Shown: positions 1-8,692, counted from the stretch's first letter. The stretch is 64,000 nucleotides of DNA from RUG14300 sp964391805 (GCA_964391805.1 CAYMNK010000003.1:62001-126000), one strand, 5' to 3'. A program made the numbers and translations. Notes: generated by a model not told the origin, from the letters alone.

Positions 1-71
1 TACAAGAAAGTTAGTCAATTCGACATACTGAGTGGAAAACGTAGTTTGGAGTCGAAATCCGAATTATAAGG

Positions 72-100
72 AAAAAGGGACCTAATTAAAAGTCCCTTTT
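72..100 (-). terminator. Intrinsic terminator of the lipoprotein gene
   Basis: On the minus strand a GGGAC/GTCCC stem extended by A/T pairs is followed by a run of five T. It lies 27 bases past the stop codon of the lipoprotein gene and ends that single-gene transcript. Confidence 0.8.
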
Positions 101-126
101 AATACTATTCTTATTTAAATGTTTAA

Positions 127-2889
127 TTACTCAGCATCGGAAGATGATGAAACTCCAAGCTTTTGGAGAACCACTTTCTCTATTACATCGAGCAAATCAT
201 CTATGGTTATTGTTGCTTCTTCCTCTAAGATACTTGCATTATCCGCAACCTCTACTGCCTCACCCCAACTATTGAGTGTAATCTTTACCGATACAGAGGT
301 CTCATCGTTAGGAATTTTCCAGCCGAAATCAACGCCTGCAATAAATGTCTTGACGCCGAAGCTTGTAACAAGTTCGTTGCTCTTATTGAAAAATGCATTT
401 CCTCCGTTCAACTTGATTTCAACTCCATTGAGATTTAACGTAATCTCGCCGCTCTTTTCGCCTGTAACATCATATGTACCGGAGAAAGTATATACCGAGC
501 CATTAGAAGTCAATTCAGCAACTAAGGATTTTGCTTGAACGTCCAATACGACGTCGGCATATTCTTTGCCATCAATTGTAAAGTTCAAGGTTGCTTTGTG
601 CTCGGATTCCCATCCGGAAATATCAAGAACAGCCTTGTATAACTTTTCGCCAACGTTTACATCGAGTACGATTTGTCCTTCTTCGAACTTGCTTCCGTCC
701 AACTTAACGATAACTGTCTGAGATTTAGCTTCAACCTTGACATAGAGCATCTTCTCATAGTCGCCATGGTTATAATTGATGTAAATCTTAGGAGCAGTGT
801 CATCTAATTGACCGATTTCGGGAATAAATGTGAGATAATCTTCGATAAGTTTAATAACCTCGTTATATCTTTCATAATCAAGATTGATCTCGATATAACT
901 ATCTAAGATGTTACCTTCTACGATCTCATAAGAAAAGGTTCCGTTCTTTTCCCAATTTTCGATAAGGTCCTTAGCAGCGTCTACTATGCCAAACGCATTC
1001 GTAATGGTGTTAATATCGAATCCACCGTCTTCTGCGGCAGAGATCGAATCGGGATTTTCATCAGGTATTTGTTCGGTAGGACCAAATTCGGCAATCAAAC
1101 CTTTGATGTAACTGATGATAGGTGTAAAGATGGAATCTTCGGATTCAAGAACCATTCTATAGATATAAGTTAATGATTCGTATCCACTGAGTGCAAGCTC
1201 GTTTACCGTGGTATGGATAACCATTTCACCGCACTTTACGTGAACACCGCCGTCAATAGGTGTAATTCTACCGCTTAAGAATTCAGCATCACCCTTATTG
1301 GTTACGAAGGTTATAACGCTACCACTAATGTTGAAAGGATTAACATCGGATACGATCTCTGTAACATATTTCTCCTCGTTTACAGTTGTTTCTAATGTAA
1401 TACTTGCGTTCAACGGACTGAAATATTCATATTCAGCGAAAGAAGGAAGTATGTTCGTCTTATCTTGTAAGCCTACGTTAAAATTCTTGATACCGATTGC
1501 AACATTGATAGGTCCATAAACCTTCGCTTCGGCATCTTCAGCATTAAAGCGGAAATCCTTTACGCCACAATTGTAGCTGACTTCGATATCGCTAAGTAAG
1601 CCGTCTTCACTTACTACAGCCGTAATTAGCAACGTACCGCCAACACCTTGGAAGGTGGATAGATTGAGTTGATTAAGTGGTGCGGGAAGGGATTGAAAGA
1701 TATTGATACCGTCAATAATAAAAGCGAAGTCACTAACTATCCCATCAAGCAAACTATCTATATCGATCAAAACTTGATATCTGGTTCCGTTATCAACTTC
1801 CTTTTCTGATACAGTGGGAACAACTTGATTTAAAAGACTGCTAACTATACCCGAAATTGACATACCGGAAATTTGAACATCGGCAAACAAATCTGTGAGC
1901 TTCGATATTTTCATCTCATAGAAAGGTGCATCCTCAGAACCGGAAATAACTTCACCTGCACCGGGGTTACTACCGGACTGAATCATTTCGATAATTTGGA
2001 GTACGATAGCATTAATATCGGCATAATCAATGTAGTACTTATACTCACCTGCATTGAGATATAGTTTTGTATCTTCCTTATTTTCGGCACCTTCGTAGTA
2101 CAAACCGCCCAAAACATTGTTATTAGCATCAACTGCCTCGATTGCGGCAAAGGTATCCTTTGCGGATAAACCGAATTGACCGGCAAGTCTTAAGCCATAG
2201 CTTACGCTTTCGTCCATATCGCCGTAATAGAAGTCAAAGTATGCTGTGCCGTCAAAACCGATTCCGTTTTCATTGAAATCGGCACCGTCCAAAGCACCTG
2301 CCTCAATACTTCTAAACAAAGCATTGATGATAGCGCCCAACATTTCATCGGCATTCATCTCGCTTTCAAGATCATCATAAACATAACCCGCATAATTACC
2401 ATTATTAACCGAAGAAGCAGGAATAGAGGTAGAGATTTCGCTCTTATCTGCAAATCTATACTTAATAATATAGTTACCGTCCTTAAGTTCTACGTTAAGG
2501 GCAGAAACTACGCTTTGATAATTATTAGAACGCAATTTTTCGATAGCTGTCAAAAGGCTGTTACTCAAATCATTTTCGGAAGCATTATTGACAAGCCAAG
2601 CAGAAGCGTAAGAGTCGATAATCTCTTTAACGGCAAGATCTTGCACGGTAGGATCTTTCTTAGTAGAATCACCCCCTGTAGAGTCACCACCGTTGTTTCC
2701 TCCTGTAGAATCACCACCGTTATTTCCACCGGTAGAATCGCCACCGTTGTTTCCACCGGTAGAATCGCCACCGTTGTTTCCTCCGTCGTCGCCTACAGGA
2801 TCATTAGGATTATTATTACAAGCCACACATGCAAAACATAGTGTAAATATGAGCATAATGGCTATTATGACTGTCAAAGTCTTTTTCAT
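127..2889 (-). CDS. Large secreted lipoprotein with Gly/Asn/Asp/Ser/Thr-rich linker
   Basis: A 920-residue surface lipoprotein of unknown function. The N-terminus has a Lys-Lys start, a hydrophobic stretch and a lipobox ending in Cys (CVAC, about residue 24), so it should be lipid-anchored on the outer face of the membrane. A low-complexity linker of four nine-residue repeats (GGNNGGDST) follows and separates the anchor from a body of beta-rich, acidic sequence with no family I recognise. The start is placed 14 codons inside the longest frame because ATG at 2889 has a GGAGG about ten bases upstream. The gene has its own promoter (2943-2971) and terminator (72-100), so it is monocistronic. The many alternating hydrophobic/charged strands suggest repeated beta-sandwich units; this is only an impression. 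The product is confidently a lipoprotein; its role is unknown. Confidence 0.85.
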   Translation of the reverse strand: MKKTLTVIIAIMLIFTLCFACVACNNNPNDPVGDDGGNNGGDSTGGNNGGDSTGGNNGGDSTGGNNGGDSTGGDSTKKDPTVQDLAVKEIIDSYASAWLVNNASENDLSNSLLTAIEKLRSNNYQSVVSALNVELKDGNYIIKYRFADKSEISTSIPASSVNNGNYAGYVYDDLESEMNADEMLGAIINALFRSIEAGALDGADFNENGIGFDGTAYFDFYYGDMDESVSYGLRLAGQFGLSAKDTFAAIEAVDANNNVLGGLYYEGAENKEDTKLYLNAGEYKYYIDYADINAIVLQIIEMIQSGSNPGAGEVISGSEDAPFYEMKISKLTDLFADVQISGMSISGIVSSLLNQVVPTVSEKEVDNGTRYQVLIDIDSLLDGIVSDFAFIIDGINIFQSLPAPLNQLNLSTFQGVGGTLLITAVVSEDGLLSDIEVSYNCGVKDFRFNAEDAEAKVYGPINVAIGIKNFNVGLQDKTNILPSFAEYEYFSPLNASITLETTVNEEKYVTEIVSDVNPFNISGSVITFVTNKGDAEFLSGRITPIDGGVHVKCGEMVIHTTVNELALSGYESLTYIYRMVLESEDSIFTPIISYIKGLIAEFGPTEQIPDENPDSISAAEDGGFDINTITNAFGIVDAAKDLIENWEKNGTFSYEIVEGNILDSYIEINLDYERYNEVIKLIEDYLTFIPEIGQLDDTAPKIYINYNHGDYEKMLYVKVEAKSQTVIVKLDGSKFEEGQIVLDVNVGEKLYKAVLDISGWESEHKATLNFTIDGKEYADVVLDVQAKSLVAELTSNGSVYTFSGTYDVTGEKSGEITLNLNGVEIKLNGGNAFFNKSNELVTSFGVKTFIAGVDFGWKIPNDETSVSVKITLNSWGEAVEVADNASILEEEATITIDDLLDVIEKVVLQKLGVSSSSDAE
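2677..2784 (-). repeat. Four in-frame 27-bp tandem repeats in the lipoprotein linker
   Basis: Four consecutive 27-bp units encode GGNNGGDST. They differ from each other at only a few bases. Because the unit is a multiple of three, copy-number changes would alter linker length without a frameshift. Confidence 0.9.
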
Positions 2890-2942
2890 ATTGAGAATTC
2901 CTCCATATAAATTTGCGCAAAATACGCACATTACTTTATTAT

Positions 2943-2971
2943 ATAATACAACATTTACACCAAAAAGTCAA
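2943..2971 (-). promoter_or_regulatory. Sigma-A type promoter of the lipoprotein gene
   Basis: On the minus strand: -35 TTGACT (2966-2971), a 17-bp spacer, and -10 TATTAT (2943-2948), upstream of the lipoprotein start at 2889. The rest of 2972-3163 is AT-rich and shows nothing else. Confidence 0.75.
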
Positions 2972-3163
2972 TACTTGACACCCCTTAGTGTGGTTAGTGG
3001 CAATTTGTAAATAAATTGTAAAATAATAAAATATTATATCCTAAAACAAGAAGAAAAGTAGTGTTTATAGTACATTTATTGGGTACAATTAAGCGTATCA
3101 AACAAAGATAAAGTAATTGTTAATATACAATAAGTTAATTTAATAGAATTAAAATAAGGATTA

Positions 3164-3230
3164 AGATTCCAATGCTATGCATTGCCCTGCGGGTTCGACT
3201 ACGGGTTGTCACCCTTCGCTCAGAATGACA
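3164..3230. repeat. Dispersed hairpin repeat, copy 1
   Basis: Read on the minus strand this contains TCATTCTGAGCGAAGG, a short hairpin (GGGT-gaca-ACCC), the spacer CGTAGTCGAA and further small palindromes. The same frame recurs at 3261-3331, 30388-30460 and 30620-30682 with different but still self-complementary stems. It lies in a non-coding region (2890-3546) with no gene. Confidence 0.7.
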
Positions 3231-3260
3231 AGATAAGACGCTATCGCTTAATTTGGAATA

Positions 3261-3331
3261 AGATACCGATGCTCTGGCATCGCTGCTACGCAGTTCGACT
3301 TCAGGGCGGTGCCCTTTCGCTCAGTATGACA
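3261..3331. repeat. Dispersed hairpin repeat, copy 2
   Basis: Same family as 3164-3230, same orientation, with stems GGGC-acc-GCCC, CTGC-gta-GCAG and GATGCC-agaGCATC. The following stretch up to about 3495 holds a more degraded relative (small palindromes and a final GCTCAGTAT) and no coding sequence. Confidence 0.7.
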
Positions 3332-3504
3332 TTGATGGTGGAGTTCTTTTCATAACAAAATAGCGCGGTATGACGGCAGGCTAATATGATATATATATAT
3401 TTATCCACAATTTTGCTAAGCAAAATTTCACTGCAACGCAACTTCACCTTTGCGGTAGCAAAGACTTCTCAGCACGTTAGCGCTCAGTATATCAAATATA
3501 TAGC

Positions 3505-3529
3505 AAAAAAGCGGTCGATTGACCGCTTT
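3505..3529 (-). terminator. Intrinsic terminator at the end of the ribosomal operon
   Basis: A GCGGTC/GACCGC stem with a four-base loop, flanked by A/T pairs, is followed on the minus strand by six T. It lies just past the rplQ stop and ends the S10-spc-alpha transcript. Confidence 0.85.
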
Positions 3530-3546
3530 CTTACCAAATATAGTAA

Positions 3547-4053
3547 TTAAACTAATTCTACAACTACTACTTCTGCGTCATCACCGCGTCTTGCACCTAA
3601 TTTCATAATTCTGGTGTAACCGCCTCCGATTCCGTTTTGTTCGTTGCGTGCTGCATACTTAGGAGCGTATACGTTGAAGATCTTCTCGATTAAGGGGTGC
3701 TTGATGTCGCGGATACGAGCCTTATATGCTCTCTTGCTCTCGCCATCTTCCTTTCTTTCTTGAATATCATATACGCTAGCCATAATTTTACGTCTTGCAG
3801 CTAACTTCTTAGCACCGTCATTGATAAACTCTCTGGTTTCAACTTCGCCCTTGCTGTTTTTGCATTGCTTTTGAACCTTGACGGTATCAGTGTGGGTATT
3901 GATAGCAAGAGTTAAGAGCTTATCAGCCATTCTTGCAACTTCTTTACCTCTCATTAATGTTGTCTCTATTCTTCCATACCAAAGCAAATCGGTAACCTGA
4001 CCTTTTAACATTGCCATTCTTTGATCTGTTGGTCTGCCTAATTTTCTTGCCAT
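3547..4053 (-). CDS. rplQ: 50S ribosomal protein L17, with internal insertion
   Basis: L17 sits near the peptide exit tunnel of the large subunit. The N-terminus (RKLGRPTDQR...LVTDL-like block, then RIETT-like RIETTLMRGKEVA) and the C-terminus (GGGYTRIMKLGARRGD...VVVELV) match the family. At 168 residues it is about 45-50 longer than usual L17. The extra part (about residues 55-105) is Lys/Arg/Glu-rich and lies between the helix after the RIETT motif and the conserved end. It is the last gene of the block, 14 bases from rpoA, with an AGGAGG site before ATG at 4053 and a terminator behind it. The same gene order is standard in Firmicutes. Confidence 0.95.
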   Translation of the reverse strand: MARKLGRPTDQRMAMLKGQVTDLLWYGRIETTLMRGKEVARMADKLLTLAINTHTDTVKVQKQCKNSKGEVETREFINDGAKKLAARRKIMASVYDIQERKEDGESKRAYKARIRDIKHPLIEKIFNVYAPKYAARNEQNGIGGGYTRIMKLGARRGDDAEVVVVELV

Positions 4054-4067
4054 TGTCAGCCTCCTAA

Positions 4068-5024
4068 TTAATCGTCGTTATTACGTAAACTTAATCCCAA
4101 ATCCTCGAGTTTCTTGATAACTTCATCAAGAGATTTCTTACCGAGATTTCTTACCTTGAGCATATCATCCTCGGACTTTCTTGTCAAATCTTCTACGGTT
4201 TGAATACCTGCTCTCTTCAAGCAGTTATAGCTACGTACGGAGAGATCAAGGTCCTCGATGGTCATTTCCATTACCTTCATTTGCTTGTCTTCTTCTTGAG
4301 AAACAAGGATGGAAATATCACTCATGGATCCGCACAAATCAACTACCAATTTAGCATGGTCATCTAAGATCTTTGCTGCAAGTGAAATGGTTTCCTTTGC
4401 AGATACGGTACCGTTCGTTCTTAATTCGATGGTCAATTTATCAAAGTCAATACTTTGACCTACACGAGTATCCTCAACCGAGTAGCTGGTCGAAACAACA
4501 GGTGTAAATATGCTATCGATGGGTATGTATCCGATAGGTTGCTTATAATCCTTATTCTTATCGGCGGGAACGTAACCTCTGCCTACACCGATGTAAAGAT
4601 CCATTTGTAAATCTGCGCCCTCGTCGAGAGTACAAATATAATGGTCGGGGTTGACAACCTCTACGTCTAATCCGCATTGAATATCACCGGCGGTAACGGG
4701 GCCCGGAGTGTTCTTGGAAATATGAACAATGGGTTTCTCGTTATTATCGATATTTCCGTTAGCTCTAAAGCATACGCCCTTGATATTTAAGATAATTTCA
4801 ACAACATCTTCTACAACGCCCGGGATAGTGGAGAATTCGTGTTGAACTCCCTCTATCTTAACGCCAACTGCAGCTACGCCGGGAAGCGCAGACAGCAACA
4901 TTCTTCTTAAAGCATTTCCCAAAGTGATGCCCAAGCCTTTGTCTAACGGCTCGATAATAATTTTGGCATAACTCGTATCTTCGCTTTCTTCGGTAATAAT
5001 CTGTGGTTTTTTGATTTCTATCAT
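4068..5024 (-). CDS. rpoA: DNA-directed RNA polymerase subunit alpha
   Basis: The alpha subunit nucleates RNA polymerase assembly and its C-terminal domain contacts UP elements and activators. The N-terminal domain shows the family signature GNALRRMLLSALPG near residue 40. The C-terminal domain (about 245-318) has LDLSVRSYNCLKRAGI and the helix-hairpin-helix LGKKSLDEV. The length of 318 residues is normal. An AAGGAGG site precedes ATG at 5024. It lies between rpsD and rplQ as in other Firmicutes. Confidence 0.98.
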   Translation of the reverse strand: MIEIKKPQIITEESEDTSYAKIIIEPLDKGLGITLGNALRRMLLSALPGVAAVGVKIEGVQHEFSTIPGVVEDVVEIILNIKGVCFRANGNIDNNEKPIVHISKNTPGPVTAGDIQCGLDVEVVNPDHYICTLDEGADLQMDLYIGVGRGYVPADKNKDYKQPIGYIPIDSIFTPVVSTSYSVEDTRVGQSIDFDKLTIELRTNGTVSAKETISLAAKILDDHAKLVVDLCGSMSDISILVSQEEDKQMKVMEMTIEDLDLSVRSYNCLKRAGIQTVEDLTRKSEDDMLKVRNLGKKSLDEVIKKLEDLGLSLRNNDD

Positions 5025-5047
5025 ATATTACCTCCTTGTTTAGGAAA

Positions 5048-5707
5048 TTACTTGGAGTATAATTCTACGATCATATGCTCCTTTATTCTGGAATCGATAT
5101 CTTCCCTTGTAGGTAAGGACAATACTTCGCCCTTTAATGAAACGCGATCGAACGTAACCCATGCAGGAAGAGTGGATTTTATTGTTGCTTCCTTCAAAGC
5201 CTGGAAGAACTTGTTGTCAGCCTTTTCAGCCTTAACTTCGATCTTATCTCCGGCTTTAATGAGGTATGAAGGTATATCTACCTTTTTACCGTTTACGGTA
5301 ATGTGTCCGTGACATACTACCTGTCTTGCTTGCGCTCTCGACGATGCAATGCCCATTTGGAATACTACGTTATCTAATCTTCTTTCAATCAAGATAAGCA
5401 TATTTTCACCGGTGATACCCTTCATGCCTTCTGCTTGCTTATAGTAGCCGTAGAATTGCTTTTCGAGTAAACCGTAAATTCTCTTACATTTTTGCTTCTC
5501 ACGAAGTTGTAACGAATAGTCGCTATTCTTTTTTCTTCCGTTTCTTTGGGGTCCCGGAGGAGTAACTTTGTGATCTTTCTTATCAAACGGACAGAGAGGT
5601 TTATTGGAACCGTCTGCTGCTATATTATAACATCTATTACCTTTCAAGTATAACTTTTCGCCTTCACGACGGCAAAGACGACAACTTGGACCTGTATATT
5701 TAGCCAT
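5048..5707 (-). CDS. rpsD: 30S ribosomal protein S4, zinc-binding form
   Basis: S4 binds 16S rRNA early in small-subunit assembly. The N-terminus has a cysteine set (CRLC, then C at about 27 and 39), typical of the zinc-binding form. The S4 RNA-binding domain is at about 105-165 (RRLDNVVFQMG, SRAQARQVVCHGHITVNGK). At 219 residues it is slightly longer than the usual 200-210, with an extra GSNKPLCPFDKKDH segment. It lies in the alpha operon between rpsK and rpoA. Confidence 0.97.
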   Translation of the reverse strand: MAKYTGPSCRLCRREGEKLYLKGNRCYNIAADGSNKPLCPFDKKDHKVTPPGPQRNGRKKNSDYSLQLREKQKCKRIYGLLEKQFYGYYKQAEGMKGITGENMLILIERRLDNVVFQMGIASSRAQARQVVCHGHITVNGKKVDIPSYLIKAGDKIEVKAEKADNKFFQALKEATIKSTLPAWVTFDRVSLKGEVLSLPTREDIDSRIKEHMIVELYSK

Positions 5708-5721
5708 TTGTTACCTCCAAA

Positions 5722-6111
5722 TTACAATCTTCTCTTCTTGGGGGGACGGCAACCGTTATGAGCGATAGGAGAGTCATCCTTAATGGATACTACGTTCATA
5801 TCCTTATTAAGTAAAGCTCTAATTGCGCTTTCTCTACCTTGTCCCGGACCTTTTACGAACACTTCAACGTACTTCATTCCACAATCTTTTGCAACGTCAG
5901 CTGCGGATTCTGCTACCATTTGAGCAACGAACGGAGTGGACTTCTTACCACCCTTGAATCCTAACTTACCTGCACTGCACCATGAAACTGCGTTACCGTT
6001 CATATCGGTGAAGGTTACTATAGTGTTGTTATAAGAACAACGAATATGACATTGTCCTCTCTCAACACGGATTTTTTCTTTACGTTTTGAACTATTTTTG
6101 TTACCTGCCAT
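5722..6111 (-). CDS. rpsK: 30S ribosomal protein S11
   Basis: S11 forms part of the platform of the 30S subunit near the mRNA exit. The family blocks CHIRCSYNNTIVTFTDMNGN, FVKGPGQGRESAIRAL and the basic tail GCRPPKKRRL are all present. The length, 129 residues, is normal. It is 14 bases downstream of rpsM in the alpha operon. Confidence 0.98.
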   Translation of the reverse strand: MAGNKNSSKRKEKIRVERGQCHIRCSYNNTIVTFTDMNGNAVSWCSAGKLGFKGGKKSTPFVAQMVAESAADVAKDCGMKYVEVFVKGPGQGRESAIRALLNKDMNVVSIKDDSPIAHNGCRPPKKRRL

Positions 6112-6125
6112 AATTACACCTCCGC

Positions 6126-6494
6126 TTATTTCTTAGAGCGAGATACTGCACGACGCTTGCCCTTTCTTGTACGAGCATTACGTTTGCTGGATTGACCACG
6201 AACAGGTAATCCCTTACGATGTCTAACACCACGATAGCATCCGATTTCTCTCAGACGCTTGATGTCCATATCTACTTTACGTTTTAAATCACCTTCTACT
6301 GTGAGATGATTTTCAATGTAATCACGAAGTTTGGAAACGTCGGATTCGGTTAAATCCTTAACTCTTGTGTCAGGATTAACGCCGGTAGTTTCCAAAATCT
6401 TAGTTGCAGTCGTTCTACCGATACCGTAGATGTAGGTCAAACCAATCTCTACTCTCTTTTCTCTCGGCAAATCTACACCGGAAATACGAGCCAT
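6126..6494 (-). CDS. rpsM: 30S ribosomal protein S13
   Basis: S13 sits in the head of the small subunit and contacts the P-site tRNA and the L5 bridge. MARISGVDLPREKRVEIGLT and the GCYRGVRHRKGLPVRGQ...ARTRKG block are the family signature. The length of 122 residues is normal. It is first after an unusual 194-base gap that holds a hairpin (6588-6613). Confidence 0.98.
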   Translation of the reverse strand: MARISGVDLPREKRVEIGLTYIYGIGRTTATKILETTGVNPDTRVKDLTESDVSKLRDYIENHLTVEGDLKRKVDMDIKRLREIGCYRGVRHRKGLPVRGQSSKRNARTRKGKRRAVSRSKK

Positions 6495-6587
6495 TAAATT
6501 ACCTCCAAATTCTTGTTAAACGTTAATTTTTTGTTTGTTAGTCTTTTGATATAAATCAATCTATATATAACCAACTGCATAACAAGA

Positions 6588-6613
6588 GGACAATTAGTGG
6601 AAAATAATTGTCC
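6588..6613 (-). promoter_or_regulatory. Perfect hairpin in the rpmJ-rpsM gap
   Basis: A nine-base perfect inverted repeat (GGACAATTA / TAATTGTCC) with an eight-base loop lies in the only sizeable gap inside the spc-alpha block. No T run follows on the minus strand, so it is not a simple terminator. It may be a processing site or part of a leader through which S4, the classical alpha-operon regulator, acts on rpsM. That role is inference. Confidence 0.4.
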
Positions 6614-6688
6614 AGCCGCTCTTGCCTCAGTGAATTACAAAAGATGCAAATGATATTTTAACACCAAAAAGAAAATTAAGCAACTATT

Positions 6689-6805
6689 TTAACCTTGTTT
6701 TTGCTTATGATTTTTATTTTTGCTGCAAATTACCATTACAATACCATGTCTTCTAATTATTTTGCAGTTACCACACATGGGTTTTACTGACGGTCTTACT
6801 TTCAT
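6689..6805 (-). CDS. rpmJ: 50S ribosomal protein L36, zinc-binding form
   Basis: A 38-residue protein, MKVRPSVKPMCGNC at the start, with Cys11, Cys14, Cys27 and His33 forming the zinc site of the C+ form. L36 stabilises rRNA folding in the large subunit. It starts at ATG 6805, preceded by GGAGGGTAGTATA-type sequence, and follows infA, which is the standard order. The length is typical of the family. Confidence 0.95.
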   Translation of the reverse strand: MKVRPSVKPMCGNCKIIRRHGIVMVICSKNKNHKQKQG

Positions 6806-6819
6806 TATACTACCCTCCG

Positions 6820-7041
6820 TTAGTTTGAATTACGCCAAACGATTCTTCCGTTTGTCAAATCGTATGGACTCAGCTCTACCTTAACGGTATCGCCTTCGAT
6901 TATTTTTATACTTTTTATTCTCATTTTGCCCGACGGATATGCCGTGATCACGAGACCGTTATCCAGCTTAACCTTGTATTTTTGATAAGGCAAAATTTCT
7001 ACTACTGTACCCGACAATTCGATTACGTCTTCTTTAGACAC
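6820..7041 (-). CDS. infA: Translation initiation factor IF-1
   Basis: IF-1 occupies the ribosomal A site during initiation. The protein is a single OB fold of 73 residues with SKEDVIELSGTVVEILP at the N-terminus and GDTVKVELSPYDLTNGRI at the C-terminus, both family hallmarks. The start codon is GTG at 7041, with AGGAGG upstream. It lies between the KOW gene and rpmJ as in many Clostridia. Confidence 0.97.
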   Translation of the reverse strand: MSKEDVIELSGTVVEILPYQKYKVKLDNGLVITAYPSGKMRIKSIKIIEGDTVKVELSPYDLTNGRIVWRNSN

Positions 7042-7050
7042 AACTACCTC

Positions 7051-7308
7051 CTATTTGCGGTAAGGCTTCAAGAACCATACCAAGTCACTATCTAATAAAT
7101 TACCCTGTTCAAGTTTTTGCTTAGCTTCGGGAAGGCTTTCTCCGATATATCTTAAATGTTTGGGATTTTTAACTTTGGGATTTTCGAGAGGTCTTCTCTT
7201 ACCGTCCGCAAGAATTAAATATCCGTTTTTATCATTTATGCCGATGACCATATAAGCCTCGCCAATATCGTGTCCCGATTTTGAATATACCACGTTACCC
7301 GTTTCCAT
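7051..7308 (-). CDS. KOW-domain RNA-binding protein (L14E/L24-like)
   Basis: An 85-residue protein. The first 40 residues form a KOW motif (GNVVYSKSGHDIGEAYMVIG, then a Gly-Tyr-Leu strand), and the middle has a basic segment (GKRRPLENPKVKNPKH). Clostridia often carry such a small KOW protein between map and infA; it is generally described as an RNA-binding relative of archaeal/eukaryotic L14e. Its exact role on the ribosome is not established here. It is spaced 12 bases from map and nine from infA, so it is co-transcribed with translation genes. Confidence 0.85.
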   Translation of the reverse strand: METGNVVYSKSGHDIGEAYMVIGINDKNGYLILADGKRRPLENPKVKNPKHLRYIGESLPEAKQKLEQGNLLDSDLVWFLKPYRK

Positions 7309-7320
7309 ATTCGACCGCCT

Positions 7321-8067
7321 TTATAATGTCAATATCTCTACGCCGTCGTCCTTGATAAGAATGGTATTTTCATAATGCGCCGAGGGAAGCCCGTCTAAGG
7401 TTCTTACCGTCCAGCCGTCGTCGTCAAGCGTTACGTCGCGTTTTCCCATATTGATCATAGGTTCTACGCAGATTGTCATATTGCGCTTAAGTTTGACGCC
7501 TCTACCCGCCATTCCGTAATTGGGAACGCTCGGATCCTCGTGCATTTCTCTTCCGATTCCGTGTCCGACTAATTCGCGTACTACCGAAAATCCGTTTTTT
7601 TCGGCGTGCTCTTGTACCGCATGCGATACATCGCCCAACCTAACTCCGTCTTTAACTCCCTGTATACCTTTGAAGAAACATTCACGAGTTACATCGATAA
7701 GACGTTGTTTTTCTTTAGATATTTTACCAACGGCAAACGTTCTTGCCGCATCGCCTATAAAACCGTTCTTGCCTGTACAAACATCGATTCCTATTATTTG
7801 TCCTTCCTCGAGTATTACCTTTTTACTCGGTATACCGTGGACGATGACGTCGTCTACCGATGAGCATATGCTGGCGGGATAACCTTCATAACCCAAGCAG
7901 GACGGAATCGCATTTCTTTTCTTTATAAATTCATAAGATAGCCTGTCAAGCTCGTAAGTGCTGATACCCGGACGGATGTATTCTTCTATATAGAGGAGCA
8001 AATCCCTTACCACGGCAGTCGCTTCACGCATCAGCTTGATTTCGGCGTCGGTTTTTATATTAATCAT
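7321..8067 (-). CDS. map: Methionine aminopeptidase, type I
   Basis: Removes the N-terminal methionine of new proteins, using two metal ions. The five metal ligands of the family are visible: Asp in GIDVCTGKNG, Asp in FIGDAARTF, His in GHGIGREMHEDP, Glu in CVEPM and the final Glu in the HYENTILI strand. The length of 248 residues is normal for the short type I enzyme. Its ATG overlaps the adk stop by four bases (ATGA), so translation is coupled. Confidence 0.97.
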   Translation of the reverse strand: MINIKTDAEIKLMREATAVVRDLLLYIEEYIRPGISTYELDRLSYEFIKKRNAIPSCLGYEGYPASICSSVDDVIVHGIPSKKVILEEGQIIGIDVCTGKNGFIGDAARTFAVGKISKEKQRLIDVTRECFFKGIQGVKDGVRLGDVSHAVQEHAEKNGFSVVRELVGHGIGREMHEDPSVPNYGMAGRGVKLKRNMTICVEPMINMGKRDVTLDDDGWTVRTLDGLPSAHYENTILIKDDGVEILTL

Positions 8068-8690
8068 AATTTTGAAACCATAGCCTTTAGTTCGCTATAA
8101 ACATCGTCTATGGATTTATCGTTACAGTTAAGGTCGAGTAACAAGCCGTTCTCTCTATAGTAACCAATCAACGGAGCCGTTTCTTTATAATAGACATGAA
8201 GTCTTTTTTGAACGGTTTCGGGATTGTCGTCTGCTCTTTGATACAGCTCATTACCGCACTTAATACATTTTGTCGCTCCGTTTAGGAACGCTACGTTGTA
8301 GGTTTCACCGCAGGTACACATTCTTCTTCCCGAGATGCGATCAACGATCACAGAGTCGTCTAAGATGAAGTTGATAACTGCGTCAATATCGATATAGTCG
8401 GTCAAAGCCTCAGCTTGAGGTACCGTCCTCGGAAAACCGTCAAGGATGAATCCGTTACGGCAATCATCCTGACTAAGTCTATCCTTAACGAGGTCGATAG
8501 TCAATTCGTCGGGAACTAACTCGCCTTTATCGATAAATGCTTTTGCTTTTACACCTAAAGGAGTTTCACCTTTGATATTGGCACGAAAGATGTCTCCTGT
8601 GCTGATATGCGGAAGGTTGAAATCTACTTTAAGTCTACCGGCATGCGTGCCTTTGCCTGCACCCGGCGCTCCTAATAGGACAATTCTCAT
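8064..8690 (-). CDS. adk: Adenylate kinase, zinc-lid form
   Basis: Interconverts AMP, ADP and ATP. The P-loop is GAPGAGKGT at residue 7, the AMP-binding segment is STGDIFRANI, and DGFPRT is the conserved nucleotide-site motif. The lid carries Cys-x-Cys (CTC) and Cys-x-x-Cys (CIKC), a zinc-type lid typical of Gram-positives. 208 residues. It lies two bases from secY and overlaps map, as in the classical spc operon of Firmicutes. Confidence 0.97.
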   Translation of the reverse strand: MRIVLLGAPGAGKGTHAGRLKVDFNLPHISTGDIFRANIKGETPLGVKAKAFIDKGELVPDELTIDLVKDRLSQDDCRNGFILDGFPRTVPQAEALTDYIDIDAVINFILDDSVIVDRISGRRMCTCGETYNVAFLNGATKCIKCGNELYQRADDNPETVQKRLHVYYKETAPLIGYYRENGLLLDLNCNDKSIDDVYSELKAMVSKL

Positions 8691-8692
8691 AA

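Noticed and set aside
119..538. Plus-strand open frame opposite the lipoprotein gene
   Set aside because: It is antisense to a well-supported lipoprotein, has no ribosome binding site and lacks any recognisable pattern. The many other antisense frames opposite ribosomal genes were rejected for the same reason.
2515..3010. Frames rich in Pro/Glu/Ser opposite the 27-bp repeats
   Set aside because: Tandem repeats whose unit is a multiple of three keep all frames open; this is not evidence of coding.
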